This document shows positions 1 through 11,363 of a stretch of 64,000 nucleotides of DNA, one piece after another (the stretch's first letter is position 1; every line of letters starts with the position of its first letter). The stretch covers positions 19,862 to 83,861 of the forward strand of contig NZ_JABBDR010000010.1 in NCBI RefSeq assembly GCF_018854495.1, in the 5' to 3' direction. Both the position numbers and the translations under genes were made by a program. The notes under the pieces were generated by a model. The model did no database searches. It had not been told where the DNA came from and saw only the letters and a program-made list of their open reading frames with translations. Source of the DNA: Acidithiobacillus ferruginosus (GTDB taxonomy: Bacteria; Pseudomonadota; Gammaproteobacteria; Acidithiobacillales; Acidithiobacillaceae).

Positions 1-1162
1 AAAGCGCACCCTCCATCTGCCGGAATTGGCGCCTGACCACATAGTCCCGGCTCTTGTCATTGCCGGTGATCTCGATACGGCGGATATAGACCTTGCGACC
101 GGGATCCACCTCGAAGTTCAGCGCCACCTCGTGCGTTTTTTCATTCACCTTGGGCACCGGTGTGGTATTGGCAAAAGCATAACCCAGGTTTCCGAGCTTA
201 TCCGCAATGGCACTATTGGTGTCGTTGATTTTGGCCCGGGAAAACACTTCGCCAGGTTTGATCTCCACCAGTTTTTCCAGTTCGGGCCTCGGCACGATCA
301 GGTTACCCGTCAGGCCCACCGACTGGATATGATAGAGATTACCCTCATGCACATTAACGGTGATATACACAAAGCGGCGATCCGGCGTCACCTGCACCTG
401 GGTGGATTCAACATCGAAGTTGAGATAGCCCCGGTCCAGATAAAAATTATGCAGCTTCTCCAGACCCTTCATGAGTTTTTCACGCGAGTAACGATCATTT
501 TTGGTGAAGAAGGAAAAGGCATCCGGCGCACCGATACTGAAAAGACCACGCAGACGGCTTTCACTGAAGGCATGATTACCGACAATGGTCACTTGCTTGA
601 TGGTCGCCTGCTCGCCTTCCTTGGCGTCGATATGGATGGCTACCCGATTGCGCGGCAATTTTTCCACCCGCGCATGAATCCGGGCGTTGTAATAGCCCAT
701 ACCCTCATATTGTTCCTGCAGACCATGAATCACCTGATCCAGGATCGAATGATTAAAGATGTGCCTGTCCACCAGACCGACGCCCTTAAGCGTGCCGCTC
801 ACTTCGCTTTTGGAAAAAGCCTTGATGCCCGTCATCTTGATGCTGGAGATGATGGGCCGCTCCTGCACGATGACCAGCAGATTGTTGTCAGAACGGGCGA
901 TGGTCACATCCTTGAAGAATCCCGTGGAATAGAGATCCTTGATGGCCTGCTGTGCCTTCTGATCATCCACCTGCTCGCCGATGTGAATGGGCAGGTAGTT
1001 GTAGACCGTGCCCGGTGCGATATGCTCCAGACCACGAATTTCTATATTCTTGACCGTAAAGGGCGTAAATGCCCAGGCTGGTGCTGCCCATGCGGCGGTG
1101 ACACAAGCCACTCCGGCAGAAAGGAGGATGAGGGGGGCAGAGCTGAGGCTGAATTTTTTCAC
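1..1162 (-). CDS. bamA: BamA outer-membrane assembly factor, N-terminal part (runs off left edge)
   Basis: BamA (YaeT) is the core of the BAM complex that folds beta-barrel proteins into the outer membrane. Reading the minus strand from a GTG at 1162 gives a signal peptide ending near AWA, then periplasmic POTRA-type repeats (for example FTVKNIEIRGLEHI and IYITVNVHEGNLYHIQ-like strands). The first 387 codons are present; the rest of the POTRA region and the barrel lie outside the window. The GTG overlaps the rseP stop as GTGA, which supports this start and translational coupling. It is the last visible gene of the rpsB-bamA series. Family assignment is from my own translation and is secure. 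Confidence 0.93.
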   Translation of the reverse strand, partial: MKKFSLSSAPLILLSAGVACVTAAWAAPAWAFTPFTVKNIEIRGLEHIAPGTVYNYLPIHIGEQVDDQKAQQAIKDLYSTGFFKDVTIARSDNNLLVIVQERPIISSIKMTGIKAFSKSEVSGTLKGVGLVDRHIFNHSILDQVIHGLQEQYEGMGYYNARIHARVEKLPRNRVAIHIDAKEGEQATIKQVTIVGNHAFSESRLRGLFSIGAPDAFSFFTKNDRYSREKLMKGLEKLHNFYLDRGYLNFDVESTQVQVTPDRRFVYITVNVHEGNLYHIQSVGLTGNLIVPRPELEKLVEIKPGEVFSRAKINDTNSAIADKLGNLGYAFANTTPVPKVNEKTHEVALNFEVDPGRKVYIRRIEITGNDKSRDYVVRRQFRQMEGAL

Positions 1163-2517
1163 GGTGTTAGCAGTCTCATAATATCATTGTAGAAGGCGAA
1201 GGACATGAGCATCAGAAGCAGCACTATACCGATCTGCTGCGCTTTTTGCACCACTACCGCAGGGAGCGCTTTGCCGCGCACCATCTCCACGGCGTAAAAC
1301 ATCAGATGTCCGCCATCCAGAATCGGAATGGGGAGAAGATTGAGCACCCCCAGACTGATACTGACCAACCCGAGAAAGGATAAAAACGGCGCGAGACCGG
1401 CATGCGCCGACTGCCCGGCATACTCCGCGATGGTGATTGGACCACTGATATTGTCCGGAGAAACAAAACCCTGGACCATTCGCACGATCATCACGATAGT
1501 CATCAGCGACATTTGCCAGGTCGTTCGCACCCCGTAGATGAATCCCTCCAGAGGACCGCGTTGCCGCAGAACGATCAGGTTTCCGGGCAACGGCGCCATG
1601 AGGATGCCAATACGGCCAACGGGCTTTCCAGACTTGTCGAGAAACATCTGCGGAGTAAGATGCACCGTTTTCGCGAGCCCCTGCACAGTCCGATAACGCA
1701 ACTGGATGGTCTTACCAGGGTGGGACTCGACCTGCCGCGCCAGCTCCTCCCAACTGGAAATCTCGTGCGCATCAACGGCAAGGATGCGATCTCCCACCGC
1801 CAACCCGGCCTGCTGCGCCGGACTATGGGGCTGCACGGCACCGATGACCGCCGGCAGGTATGGCTCCATGCCAATGACTTTACTGACAAAATCCGGTCCG
1901 ACGCTATCTGCGGCAAGGGTCTGCAAGCGCAGCACATGGTTTAGCCGGGCCTCGTTGTTACCTATCGTCTGCAGGGTCACCGGGGTACGCGTAATGGCCG
2001 CAGACAGCAATCCCAAACGCACATCCTCCCAGGTATGTACGGCCTGTCCGTTGAGCATCGTGATGCGTTCGCCGGGCTGCAACTGCGCGTGGGCCGCCGG
2101 AGAATGATCCTGTACCAGACCGACGATGGGCGCCAACCCCGGAATGCCGAGCCACGCCACACCCGCATACGCCACCACAGCAAAAAGCAGATTGGCCAAC
2201 GGTCCCGCCAGTGCAATCAGAAAACGTTTGCCGGGAGCAAGGTTGACAAAGGCCCGTTTGCTGTCCTCCGCCGAAGCCGGTTCATCACTCTGCTCACCGA
2301 GCATTTTGACGTAGCCACCGAGGGGAAGCGCGGCAATCACATACTCCGTCTGATCCCGTCCCCAGCGACGGCTAATCAGCGCCGGTCCAAAACCGATGCT
2401 GAACCTGAGCACCTTGACGCCCATTGTTTTGGCGACGATGAAATGGCCCGACTCGTGAATCAGCACAAGGATGCCGATAGCCAGAATAAAGGCCCCTATG
2501 GTCTCAAGAATCTGCAT
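1159..2517 (-). CDS. rseP: RseP site-2 intramembrane zinc protease
   Basis: RseP (YaeL) cleaves the transmembrane segment of the anti-sigma factor RseA after DegS has cut it, which frees sigma-E. The 452-residue protein has the zinc motif HESGH at residues 21-25 inside the first membrane helix, two central PDZ domains, and a C-terminal helix with the LDG motif in the stretch PIPILDGGHLMFY. Length is normal for the family. It sits between dxr and bamA, its usual place. Its probable substrate, RseA, is encoded at 41455-42117 in this window. Overlap with bamA is 4 bp. Confidence 0.96.
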   Translation of the reverse strand: MQILETIGAFILAIGILVLIHESGHFIVAKTMGVKVLRFSIGFGPALISRRWGRDQTEYVIAALPLGGYVKMLGEQSDEPASAEDSKRAFVNLAPGKRFLIALAGPLANLLFAVVAYAGVAWLGIPGLAPIVGLVQDHSPAAHAQLQPGERITMLNGQAVHTWEDVRLGLLSAAITRTPVTLQTIGNNEARLNHVLRLQTLAADSVGPDFVSKVIGMEPYLPAVIGAVQPHSPAQQAGLAVGDRILAVDAHEISSWEELARQVESHPGKTIQLRYRTVQGLAKTVHLTPQMFLDKSGKPVGRIGILMAPLPGNLIVLRQRGPLEGFIYGVRTTWQMSLMTIVMIVRMVQGFVSPDNISGPITIAEYAGQSAHAGLAPFLSFLGLVSISLGVLNLLPIPILDGGHLMFYAVEMVRGKALPAVVVQKAQQIGIVLLLMLMSFAFYNDIMRLLTP

Positions 2518-2532
2518 GCGCGGTCAGAAGAA

Positions 2533-3708
2533 TCACTGCATACCCGATCCATGCCGGGCCAGGTGGCGGAGAGCCACTTCCCGCGCCAATTGGTCGATAG
2601 CCAGCACACCGTCCAGATGGTCCGGGGCGGCGGGCTGCAATTCACCAAGGGTATCTTCAACGACGGCTGCAATTCGCGGAAATGGCAGGTTCCCTTCCAG
2701 GAAGGCCTGTACGGCAATCTCATTTGCCGCGTTCAGCACCGTCGCCGCTGCTCCCCCTGCCTGCAGGGCATCAAAAGCGAGGGCCAGGCAAGGGAACCGC
2801 TGCAAGTCGGGTTCCTCGAACTGAAGGTCCGGCCCATGCGCCAGATCCAGAGACGAAACCCCACTTTCCATGCGCTCTGGAAAAGCCAGAGCATGGGCAA
2901 TGGGGGTGCGCATATCGGGGTTGCCCAGTTGCGCCAGCACGGAGCCATCCACATATTCCACCATGGAATGGATAATGCTCTGGGGATGAATCAGCACGTC
3001 GATCCGGGAGGCGGGGAGGTCAAAGAGCCAATGCGCCTCGATAACCTCCAGCCCCTTATTCATCATGGTTGCAGAGTCTACGGAGATTTTTCGGCCCATG
3101 ACCCAGTTGGGGTGGGCACAGGCCTGATCCGGCGTCACCGCCGCCAGATGCTCCACCGGCCAGGTCCGGAACGGTCCTCCGGAAGCCGTCAGCAGAATAC
3201 GGCGCACGCCCTTGCCATCTGCAAAGCACTGGAATACTGCATTGTGTTCACTATCGATGGGAAGCAGCGTCACCTGATGCTGTCGCACGCGCTCCATGAA
3301 GAGGTTGCCCGCCATCACCAGACATTCCTTGTTGGCCAAATAGACCTTTTTCCCGGCTTCTACGGCGGCCAGGGTCGGTAACAGGCCAGCGGCGCCCACA
3401 ATGGCCGCCATCACCTCATCGACGCCGGCCATACTTGCCGCTTCGGCAAGTGCCTTCGGGCCACTCTCCACCTGGATATTCTTGAGGCCCGCATCGCGTA
3501 GCAGCACCCGCAACTGCTGCGCCGCTTCTGGGGCAGCCATAACCACAAACTCGGGATGATGTTGCTGACAAAGCAACAGCATCTCTGCCACACGATGATT
3601 GCCGGTAAGCGCGACGATCCGGAATTGGTCGGGGTGGCGCGACACCACATCCAGTGTGCTTTTGCCGATGGAGCCCGTAGCCCCAAGTATGCAGATGCCT
3701 CGTGTCAT
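2533..3708 (-). CDS. dxr: 1-deoxy-D-xylulose 5-phosphate reductoisomerase
   Basis: Dxr carries out the committed NADPH-dependent step of the MEP isoprenoid pathway, converting DXP to MEP. The N-terminus has the nucleotide-binding motif [10 protein letters not shown], and the middle has the catalytic/metal region SGGPFRTW and [13 protein letters not shown]. At 391 residues it has the usual length. I chose the ATG at 3708, which overlaps the cdsA stop as ATGA and has GGTGG just upstream, over a TTG three codons earlier. Isoprenoid synthesis fits with the neighbour uppS, which uses the product chain. Confidence 0.96.
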   Translation of the reverse strand: MTRGICILGATGSIGKSTLDVVSRHPDQFRIVALTGNHRVAEMLLLCQQHHPEFVVMAAPEAAQQLRVLLRDAGLKNIQVESGPKALAEAASMAGVDEVMAAIVGAAGLLPTLAAVEAGKKVYLANKECLVMAGNLFMERVRQHQVTLLPIDSEHNAVFQCFADGKGVRRILLTASGGPFRTWPVEHLAAVTPDQACAHPNWVMGRKISVDSATMMNKGLEVIEAHWLFDLPASRIDVLIHPQSIIHSMVEYVDGSVLAQLGNPDMRTPIAHALAFPERMESGVSSLDLAHGPDLQFEEPDLQRFPCLALAFDALQAGGAAATVLNAANEIAVQAFLEGNLPFPRIAAVVEDTLGELQPAAPDHLDGVLAIDQLAREVALRHLARHGSGMQ

Positions 3709-4520
3709 TTCCACCAATCCAGATAATAAAGCCCGGCGACAAACACCGGGATGCCTGCGCTCATGCTGTCCAAGCGATCCAGCAGGCCGCCATGCCCCGG
3801 CAACAGCTGTCCACTATCCTTGCAATCGGCGCGGCGTTTCAAAAAGCTCTCGGAAAGATCTCCCAAGACCGCGAAAGCACCCGTGATCAGCCCCAAGAAG
3901 GCGCCGGAAAGGAGTGTCGGCGTGGCCGCACCTACCCATATCCATGCGCCCAGTGTGCCCATAATGGCGCTGGCAAGCAAGCCACCCAACAGTCCCTCCC
4001 AGGTCTTGCCGGGGCTGATGCGCGGTACCAACTGGTGGCGTCCACAGATTTTACCGGAAGCCATCGCGCCTACGTCGCCAGCACTGATCACTAGAATTAC
4101 CCACAATAAAAACTGCGGGGCGTAGCGCTGCAAAGACACGCTGAAGAGCAGGGCAGGCAATAGTACAGGGAAAGCCGTAATGGCGCTCAACGGGCGCTGC
4201 CAGGCCGGCGCATCGCGTAACAGGGAGGGGGACATCAGCACCAGCCCTATGGCGAGAAGCAGCCACCAGATCACGCTGCCCAGCGCCATGGACGCCCAGG
4301 GAAGATGCTGCGAGAGCATGAATACCGAAGGAATCAGCGCTGCGAGTACCAGACCCAACCCGTCCGGCCATACTATCAGGCTGAGGCGGCCCCATTCCCG
4401 CCCCCCCAGAAATGCCACCAGCATGAGGAAAACGGCAAAAATCCAGAATGGTGCCCGAAAAATCAGCACAAGGGTCAGCAGGAATAACAGAAATGCGGTG
4501 ATCAGTCGCTGACGGAGCAA
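3705..4520 (-). CDS. cdsA: Phosphatidate cytidylyltransferase (CDP-diglyceride synthase)
   Basis: CdsA makes CDP-diacylglycerol from phosphatidate and CTP in the inner membrane, the branch point of phospholipid synthesis. The protein is strongly hydrophobic with several membrane segments and carries the family signature region [16 protein letters not shown] followed by [12 protein letters not shown] near the C-terminus. The open frame runs upstream to 4664 within uppS, but a TTG at 4520 preceded by GGAGGG gives 271 residues, the expected size, with a short overlap with uppS. The start codon is therefore inferred. Confidence 0.93.
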   Translation of the reverse strand: MLRQRLITAFLLFLLTLVLIFRAPFWIFAVFLMLVAFLGGREWGRLSLIVWPDGLGLVLAALIPSVFMLSQHLPWASMALGSVIWWLLLAIGLVLMSPSLLRDAPAWQRPLSAITAFPVLLPALLFSVSLQRYAPQFLLWVILVISAGDVGAMASGKICGRHQLVPRISPGKTWEGLLGGLLASAIMGTLGAWIWVGAATPTLLSGAFLGLITGAFAVLGDLSESFLKRRADCKDSGQLLPGHGGLLDRLDSMSAGIPVFVAGLYYLDWWK

Positions 4521-5263
4521 TCGCCCTCCAGCACCTGATCGCCCGTACGTCCGAAGCGCCGTTGCCGATGCGCGAAAGACTGCAGCGCATGCTCCAGAGC
4601 TGCGCGGTTGAAATCCGGCCACAGCGTATCGCTGAAATAAAACTCGGTATAAGCCAACTGCCAAACCAGGAAGTTACTGATACGCTCCTCGCCACCGGTA
4701 CGGATCAGCAGATCGGGCTCAGGGATGTCTGCCAGACAGAGATGCCGGGCAATATGTGCGGCGGAGAAGTCTTCAAGGGCGAGGTCCCCCGCCTGTACCG
4801 CCGCCATCGCGGCCCGTGCGGCCTGTGCAATGTCCCAACGTCCGCCATAATTCACTGCCAGATTGAGCTGGAGTCGCTGATTGTCGCGGGTGAGCGTCTC
4901 CGCCTCATCGATGAGCTGGCATATCTCCGGATCCAGTGCACCGCGATCACCGATGATACGCAGACGAACGCCATTCTCATGCAACTTGCGTGCTTCCCGC
5001 CGCAGCAAGAGACGGAACAGATTCATCAGCAAACGAACTTCAATGGCTGGACGTCGCCAGTTCTCCGTGCTGAAAGCGAAAAGCGTCAAGTAGGGAATGC
5101 CGAGATCCACGCAGGACTGCACCATCTCCCGGACCACCTCGGCACCGCGGCGATGGCCGGCCACCCGTGGCAAGTGCCGACGGTACGCCCACCGGCCATT
5201 GCCATCCATGATGACGGCAATGTGGCGGGGCATGGCAGGCGTGGGCAGGTCGGCGGAAGGCAT
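4502..5263 (-). CDS. uppS: Undecaprenyl diphosphate synthase (cis-prenyltransferase)
   Basis: UppS builds the C55 lipid carrier for peptidoglycan and LPS from FPP and IPP. The 253-residue protein has the diagnostic motif HIAVIMDGNGRWA (catalytic Asp about residue 20), the FSTENW motif and the C-terminal RTGGEERISNFLVWQ block. It lies three bases after frr and overlaps cdsA, as is common in proteobacteria. Confidence 0.97.
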   Translation of the reverse strand: MPSADLPTPAMPRHIAVIMDGNGRWAYRRHLPRVAGHRRGAEVVREMVQSCVDLGIPYLTLFAFSTENWRRPAIEVRLLMNLFRLLLRREARKLHENGVRLRIIGDRGALDPEICQLIDEAETLTRDNQRLQLNLAVNYGGRWDIAQAARAAMAAVQAGDLALEDFSAAHIARHLCLADIPEPDLLIRTGGEERISNFLVWQLAYTEFYFSDTLWPDFNRAALEHALQSFAHRQRRFGRTGDQVLEGDCSVSD

Positions 5264-5266
5264 GGC

Positions 5267-6549
<1,283 letters not shown>

Positions 6550-7428
6550 TCAGGACCCCCGGACTTGCGCCATGACCTCGGTCGCGAAATCCGCGGTGGG
6601 GGCCTTTTCTATCCCCTCCCCCACCTCAAAACGGACGAACTCCAGCACCTCGACGCCAGGAAAGCCCTGTATCAACTGGCCGACACTGCGGTCAGGGTCT
6701 TTGACAAAAGGCTGTCCGGTAAGGGCGATTTCGTTGAGCAGTTTGTTCAGACGTCCGGAGATCATCTTTTCAATGATGTCTGCCGGCTTGCCGCTATCTG
6801 CCGCCTGGGTGATCAAAATTTCCTTTTCACGATTCAGACGTTCCGGGGATACTTCGCCGGGATGAATCACTTCGGGGCGCGCCGCAGCCACATGCATGGC
6901 CACATCGCGGCCAAGTTCACTGGTGGCCGCCTGGCCTTCCAGGGCCACGAGCACACCGATGCGGCTGCCGTGAACATAGGCGCCGATCACACCATCCATG
7001 ACCTGTAGGTGCTGCAGGCGACGCAGACTGATATTCTCGCCCAGTTTGCTGACCAGACCTTTACGCCGCTCTTCCACTCCGGCATCCGCCAGCAGGGCTT
7101 CGGCATCTTTAAGCCCCTGCGCCAGGGCCTGCTCGGCGCAGTCCTTCGCCAGCGCCAGGAAATCTTCATTTTTGGCGACAAAATCGGTTTCGCAGTTGAC
7201 CTCGAGAACGACGCCCCGCTTTTGGTCCCCGCTGAGGGCTGTGACGATGACGCCCTCTGCGGCCACCCGGCTCGCCTTTTTATCCGCCTTGGCCAGACCG
7301 CGCGCGCGCAAAAGGTCGATAGCCACCTCCATATCGCCTTCGGCTTCGGTCAGCACCGTTTTACATTCCATCATGCCGGCGCCGCTGCGCTCACGCAGTT
7401 CCTTGACTTGTTGTGCACTGATAGCCAT
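6550..7428 (-). CDS. tsf: Translation elongation factor Ts
   Basis: EF-Ts exchanges GDP for GTP on EF-Tu. The 292-residue protein begins with a UBA-like domain (VKELRERSGAGMMECKTVL) and has the signature NCETDFVAKNEDF. It starts 27 bases downstream of rpsB and ends directly before pyrH, the classic rpsB-tsf arrangement. Confidence 0.97.
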   Translation of the reverse strand: MAISAQQVKELRERSGAGMMECKTVLTEAEGDMEVAIDLLRARGLAKADKKASRVAAEGVIVTALSGDQKRGVVLEVNCETDFVAKNEDFLALAKDCAEQALAQGLKDAEALLADAGVEERRKGLVSKLGENISLRRLQHLQVMDGVIGAYVHGSRIGVLVALEGQAATSELGRDVAMHVAAARPEVIHPGEVSPERLNREKEILITQAADSGKPADIIEKMISGRLNKLLNEIALTGQPFVKDPDRSVGQLIQGFPGVEVLEFVRFEVGEGIEKAPTADFATEVMAQVRGS

Positions 7429-7455
7429 GAATGCTCCTTGGTTATGATGAATGGG

Positions 7456-8208
7456 TTAGTCTGCGTCGATTTCGATGGTCTCTTCGTCCACCTCGACAAA
7501 CTCGTCGAGCAGCCCAGACTCTCCACCCTGACGACCATCGAGAATGGCATCGGCTACCAGCGAGGCGTACAGGCGAATGGCGCGGGTGGCATCATCATTA
7601 CCGGGGATGGGGAAGTCGATGAGCAACGGATCACAGTTACTATCCACCACACCGATCACCGGGATACCCAGCTTTCGGGCTTCCAGAACTGCGATATTTT
7701 CATGGCCAACATCGATGACGAAGATGGCATCCGGCAGACCGTTCATATCCTTGATGCCACCGAGGCTGCGCTCCAGCTTGTCGCGCTCGCGGGTCAGGGT
7801 GAGCCCTTCTTTTTTGGTGAGTTTTTCCATGGTGCCATCAGCCGTCATCTGATCCAGTTCATCGAGACGGCGAATGGACTGACGGATGGTCTTAAAATTG
7901 GTCAGGGTACCACCCAACCAGCGCTGATTCACGAAGAAGGCGCCGCTGCGGCGAGCTTCCTGCTCGACGGCCTCGCGCGCCTGGCGTTTGGTACCGACAA
8001 AAAGGATGCGGCCATGCTTGCGGGAAACCTGTTCGACAAAGCTGAGCGCCGTGCGCAGCATAGGCAAAGTGTGTTCGAGATTGATGATGTGAATGCGATT
8101 ACGTTCACCGAAAAGGTACGGTGCCATTTTCGGGTGCCAGTAACGGGATTGGTGACCAAAGTGGACGCCGGCTTCCAACAGGGCGCGCATGGTAACATTG
8201 CTGCTCAT
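7456..8208 (-). CDS. rpsB: 30S ribosomal protein S2
   Basis: S2 is a late-assembly protein of the small ribosomal subunit. The 250-residue protein starts [19 protein letters not shown] and contains NLEHTLPML and the conserved [12 protein letters not shown] block. The frame is open upstream to 8295, but the ATG at 8208 is preceded by GGAGAA and matches normal S2 length, so I use it. First gene of the operon; promoter at 8324-8353. Many bacteria autoregulate rpsB-tsf by S2 binding the leader; that is known for the family and is not demonstrated here. Confidence 0.97.
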   Translation of the reverse strand: MSSNVTMRALLEAGVHFGHQSRYWHPKMAPYLFGERNRIHIINLEHTLPMLRTALSFVEQVSRKHGRILFVGTKRQAREAVEQEARRSGAFFVNQRWLGGTLTNFKTIRQSIRRLDELDQMTADGTMEKLTKKEGLTLTRERDKLERSLGGIKDMNGLPDAIFVIDVGHENIAVLEARKLGIPVIGVVDSNCDPLLIDFPIPGNDDATRAIRLYASLVADAILDGRQGGESGLLDEFVEVDEETIEIDAD

Positions 8209-8323
8209 AGGGTTTTCTCCAGTATTCAGGGTTATGATCCGCCACGCGCCCCATGCAGCCATCCTTGCGGACACCCGGCTGCCCTGTATCGGCACGTGTG
8301 AGTATTAGGCCTAAGCCCAGCGC

Positions 8324-8353
8324 TTTTTAGCACAAAACCGGGGGCTCTGGCAA
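8324..8353 (-). promoter_or_regulatory. Promoter of the rpsB operon
   Basis: On the minus strand TTGCCA (8353-8348) is followed after 18 bases by TGC-TAAAAA, an extended -10 (TAAAAA at 8329-8324). It would give a leader of about 110 nt before rpsB. Prediction only. Confidence 0.55.
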
Positions 8354-8412
8354 ATCATCCGAGGCATGCGAATCCGGCATCTGCCCTGCCCTGCTGGTAC
8401 GACCGCGGCGCT

Positions 8413-9015
8413 TCAGTCACCATGGCGCCGATGCCACCACCAGTACGCCAACGCTACGGCGATCAACAGCAGCAGGAGCACAATCTGCACATGTTGAACA
8501 CTTTTCAGCAGACTCCGCAGCGAGGCGCCAAGGGCATACCCGATCCCGGCGATGGCGGCCGCCCACACCGCTGCGGCAGCCGGGTTCATCCACAGATAAC
8601 GCTGCGCTGGATAGCGATGCACCCCTAGCAGGATGGGGGTAATGGTGCGGGTGCCATAGATAAAACGGAAGAACAGCGTCACCCAGTCACCAAAACGGCG
8701 GATCAAACCCTCGGCCTGGCCCACGTGGCGGCGCAGAAAGCGCGGCAACATATTCAGCAGGCGTTCGCCATAACGGTAACCAAGCTGGTAAAGCACCTGA
8801 TCATTGAGAGTACTGCCCAACCAGGAGACGAATATCACCAGGGGGAGATCCAGTACTCCGGCATGGGCCAGGGCACCGGCAACAATCACGACAGCCTCCC
8901 CCTCGAGCAGCGTGCCAATGAAGAGAATCCAGTACCCGTACTGGCGCAGAAAGGTGACGATCATCTCCAGGGTAATGGGTTGAAGACGCAGCCAGCTCAG
9001 CATCTCGTTGATCAC
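8413..9015 (-). CDS. DedA family membrane protein
   Basis: DedA/VTT-superfamily inner-membrane proteins are linked to lipid-carrier flipping and membrane homeostasis. The 200-residue protein has a family-typical N-terminus (YGYWILFIGTLLEGEAVVIVAG), the internal GSTLNDQVLYQLGYRYG stretch, the FFRFIYGTRTITPILLG block with the conserved Arg, and a C-terminal membrane helix ending in WWWHRRHGD. The start is a GTG at 9015 with no well-spaced ribosome site, so it is uncertain by a few codons. It follows ppx on the same strand after 109 bases. Confidence 0.87.
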   Translation of the reverse strand: MINEMLSWLRLQPITLEMIVTFLRQYGYWILFIGTLLEGEAVVIVAGALAHAGVLDLPLVIFVSWLGSTLNDQVLYQLGYRYGERLLNMLPRFLRRHVGQAEGLIRRFGDWVTLFFRFIYGTRTITPILLGVHRYPAQRYLWMNPAAAAVWAAAIAGIGYALGASLRSLLKSVQHVQIVLLLLLIAVALAYWWWHRRHGD

Positions 9016-9124
9016 ATCAATGGTTGCATCCTCCCCGATCGTAGGCCGGTACCGGCAAGGTGCTGGCCATAGCCTCCCGCGAAAGACTCGCCAATTGCCG
9101 CTGGGTCAGGCTTGCCACCAGCGG

Positions 9125-10636
9125 TTACCACTGCAGGTGAAAATCCGGCGTGATCCATTCCTGCTCCTGCTCGAGATCAGCGGCCAGTAGCGGCATGTCC
9201 GTCAGCCAGCGCGCTGGCACCTGCAGAACGACATGCCGGCCAGTCACCGTCAAATCCGGCGGCGCCACCAGCGGGAGCGCGCCCCGATGAAAAAGGATGG
9301 CCAGACGGAGCAGGATCGCCAGCTGCTGAAGAGGCACCACATCCTCTGCAGCGACTCCCAAAGAGCGCAACTGGGCAAGACTAGGCAAGCGTTTACGCTG
9401 GGCACGCAGCAACGCCGCAACGACACCCTGCTCACGACGCGAAAAACCCGCGATATCCGCGTTCCGCCAGACATATTCACCATGCTTGTGAAATCCTGAA
9501 TGGGCGATGTCCAGACCGATATCGTGGGTTAAGGCCGCCCAGTGCAGCCATTGCTGATGCCCTCCGTGGAGCGGCCAGGCCCCGGTCGCAGAGGTAAAAA
9601 AGCGTTCCGCCCACCGCGCCACGCTCTGATTACGCAATACCTGACTGTGAAAACGTTCCTGCAGGCTGCAGATGCTCATCTCTCGGGTATCTTCCTGATG
9701 GATGCGGCCAAGCAGGTCGTAAATGGCCCCCTCGCGCAATGCTCCCTCGGAAAAGCGCATTTCCTGCAGGCCCAATGACTCGAAGAGCGCAAAAAGGATG
9801 ATGAAGCCGCCCGGGAAGACTGCAGCACGATCGGGCTTCAGGCCTTTCAGCCGGGTCAGCGCGCGCACCGAACCAAGACGCATCATCTGTTCACGCAGCC
9901 AGTGCATGCCTGCGCGGGTGATGCGCGGGCCCTGACCACCCTCGGCAAGGATACGGGCAATCGACTTGATCGTGCCAGATGAACCCACCGCCTGATCCCA
10001 GCCGTGACTGGCAAAATCCTCCAGCATGGGTTCCACCGCCATGCGTACCCGCTTTTCCAGGCGCTCAGAGGCAGGCGCCGTAATCTGCTCATCGGGGAAA
10101 TAGGCACGGGTGGAGGCCACGCAGCCGAAATGCAGACTCTCCCGCAGGTCAGGGATAAACCCTTGGCCCGCGATCAATTCGGTGCTGCCTCCTCCGATAT
10201 CCACTACCAGACGCCGTTCACGGGCGTCCACCGCAAGACTGTGCGCAACGCCCAGATAGACCAGGCGGGCTTCTTCACGGCCGGCCACGATTTCCAGCGG
10301 ATAACCGAGGGTGTTTTCAATGGCACGGACGAAGCCTTCCGTAGCGCTCGCCTGACGCAGGGTATTGGTGCCGATTACCCGCACCCGCTCCGGACGGATG
10401 CCTCGTAGACGCTGCCCGAAGCGTGCCAGACAATCCAGCGCGCGTTTTTCGACTTCCGGATCGAGACTGCCGTCGTCGCGTAAGCCCTCCGCCAGCCGAA
10501 CGCCTTCGCGCAAACGATCATGCAGACGGATATCAGAGCCGACCTCTTCTGCTACCACCATATGAAAAGAGTTGGAACCCAGGTCCACCGCCGCCAGAAA
10601 ATTTTCGAGCCCTGCTGTGGCTGTGGATTCTGCCAC
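9125..10636 (-). CDS. ppx: Exopolyphosphatase (Ppx/GppA family)
   Basis: Ppx releases phosphate from polyphosphate chains; GppA homologues act on pppGpp. The 503-residue length and C-terminal HD-like domain (ALTHDIGLDIAHSGFHKHGEY) resemble both. The N-terminal actin-like fold is clear: AAVDLGSNSFHMVVAE, VVDIGGGSTELIAGQG and GSSGTIKSI. The GTG start at 10636 is preceded by GGGG at suitable distance and sits 2 bases after the phoU stop. Its place at the end of pstSCAB-phoU points to polyphosphate turnover in phosphate control. Confidence 0.9.
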   Translation of the reverse strand: MAESTATAGLENFLAAVDLGSNSFHMVVAEEVGSDIRLHDRLREGVRLAEGLRDDGSLDPEVEKRALDCLARFGQRLRGIRPERVRVIGTNTLRQASATEGFVRAIENTLGYPLEIVAGREEARLVYLGVAHSLAVDARERRLVVDIGGGSTELIAGQGFIPDLRESLHFGCVASTRAYFPDEQITAPASERLEKRVRMAVEPMLEDFASHGWDQAVGSSGTIKSIARILAEGGQGPRITRAGMHWLREQMMRLGSVRALTRLKGLKPDRAAVFPGGFIILFALFESLGLQEMRFSEGALREGAIYDLLGRIHQEDTREMSICSLQERFHSQVLRNQSVARWAERFFTSATGAWPLHGGHQQWLHWAALTHDIGLDIAHSGFHKHGEYVWRNADIAGFSRREQGVVAALLRAQRKRLPSLAQLRSLGVAAEDVVPLQQLAILLRLAILFHRGALPLVAPPDLTVTGRHVVLQVPARWLTDMPLLAADLEQEQEWITPDFHLQW

Positions 10637-10638
10637 CG

Positions 10639-11352
10639 CTATTTCCCCTGGATGCTTTGTTCTACCTCGTCCAACGGAAGATGCCGGACACTTTTCCCTT
10701 TCGCAAGATAAATGACGTATTCGCAGATGTTCCGGGCATGATCTCCAATACGCTCGATGGCTTTGGCGATAAAGAGCGCATCAATAGCCGGGGTGATGGT
10801 GCGCGGATCTTCCATCATGTAGGTAATCAGACGGCGCAGGGCAGAGCGGTATTCCTGATTGAGCACCTCATCGCCTTTGGCGACGGCAATGGCTTCCTCC
10901 GCATCCGCACGGGCCAGGGCATCCATGGCGCGGCGCAACATATTCAGGGCATAGTCGGCCATGACGCCCACGTCTCTGAGAAAGGCCGGATTGTCGTTAC
11001 GCGCGCCATGTCCCATAGCCAAGGCCATATCGGCAATTTTGCTGGCCTTGTCGCCCATCCGCTCCAGATCCGCGATGGTCTTGATCAGGGTCATCACCAG
11101 ACGCAGATCGCTGGCGGCAGGCTGACGCGTAGCTAGAATGTTGATGCACTCCTCTTCAATACGCACCTCGTAACCATTCACCTCGTGGTCACGCCCGATC
11201 ACTTCACGGGCCAGTTCGGCATCTGACTCCTGCAGTGCCTTGATAGCATTCGTGATCTGCTCCTCCACCACACCGCCCATGGCGAGCACCAGGGCGTGGA
11301 CCTCATGGAGTTCTTCATCAAAACGCTGGGAAATATGTGGTTCTTTGTCCAT
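10639..11352 (-). CDS. phoU: Phosphate signalling regulator PhoU
   Basis: PhoU couples the Pst transporter to the PhoR kinase and represses the Pho response when phosphate is plentiful. The 237-residue all-helical protein has two PhoU repeats, each with the metal-binding E/DxxxD pattern (TIADLERMGDKASKIAD and AIERIGDHARNICEY). It lies 11 bases after pstB, the standard arrangement. Confidence 0.97.
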   Translation of the reverse strand: MDKEPHISQRFDEELHEVHALVLAMGGVVEEQITNAIKALQESDAELAREVIGRDHEVNGYEVRIEEECINILATRQPAASDLRLVMTLIKTIADLERMGDKASKIADMALAMGHGARNDNPAFLRDVGVMADYALNMLRRAMDALARADAEEAIAVAKGDEVLNQEYRSALRRLITYMMEDPRTITPAIDALFIAKAIERIGDHARNICEYVIYLAKGKSVRHLPLDEVEQSIQGK

Positions 11353-11363
11353 AGCTGTGCTCC

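Noticed and set aside
2035-3381. 448-codon open frame on the plus strand
   Set aside because: It is antisense to rseP and dxr and shows no motif.
7009-8301. 430-codon open frame on the plus strand
   Set aside because: It lies antisense to tsf and rpsB.
9017-9070. 17-codon leader frame before dedA with GGGAGG upstream
   Set aside because: The ribosome site is only two bases from the ATG, too close to work well, and no regulatory sense of the peptide is visible.
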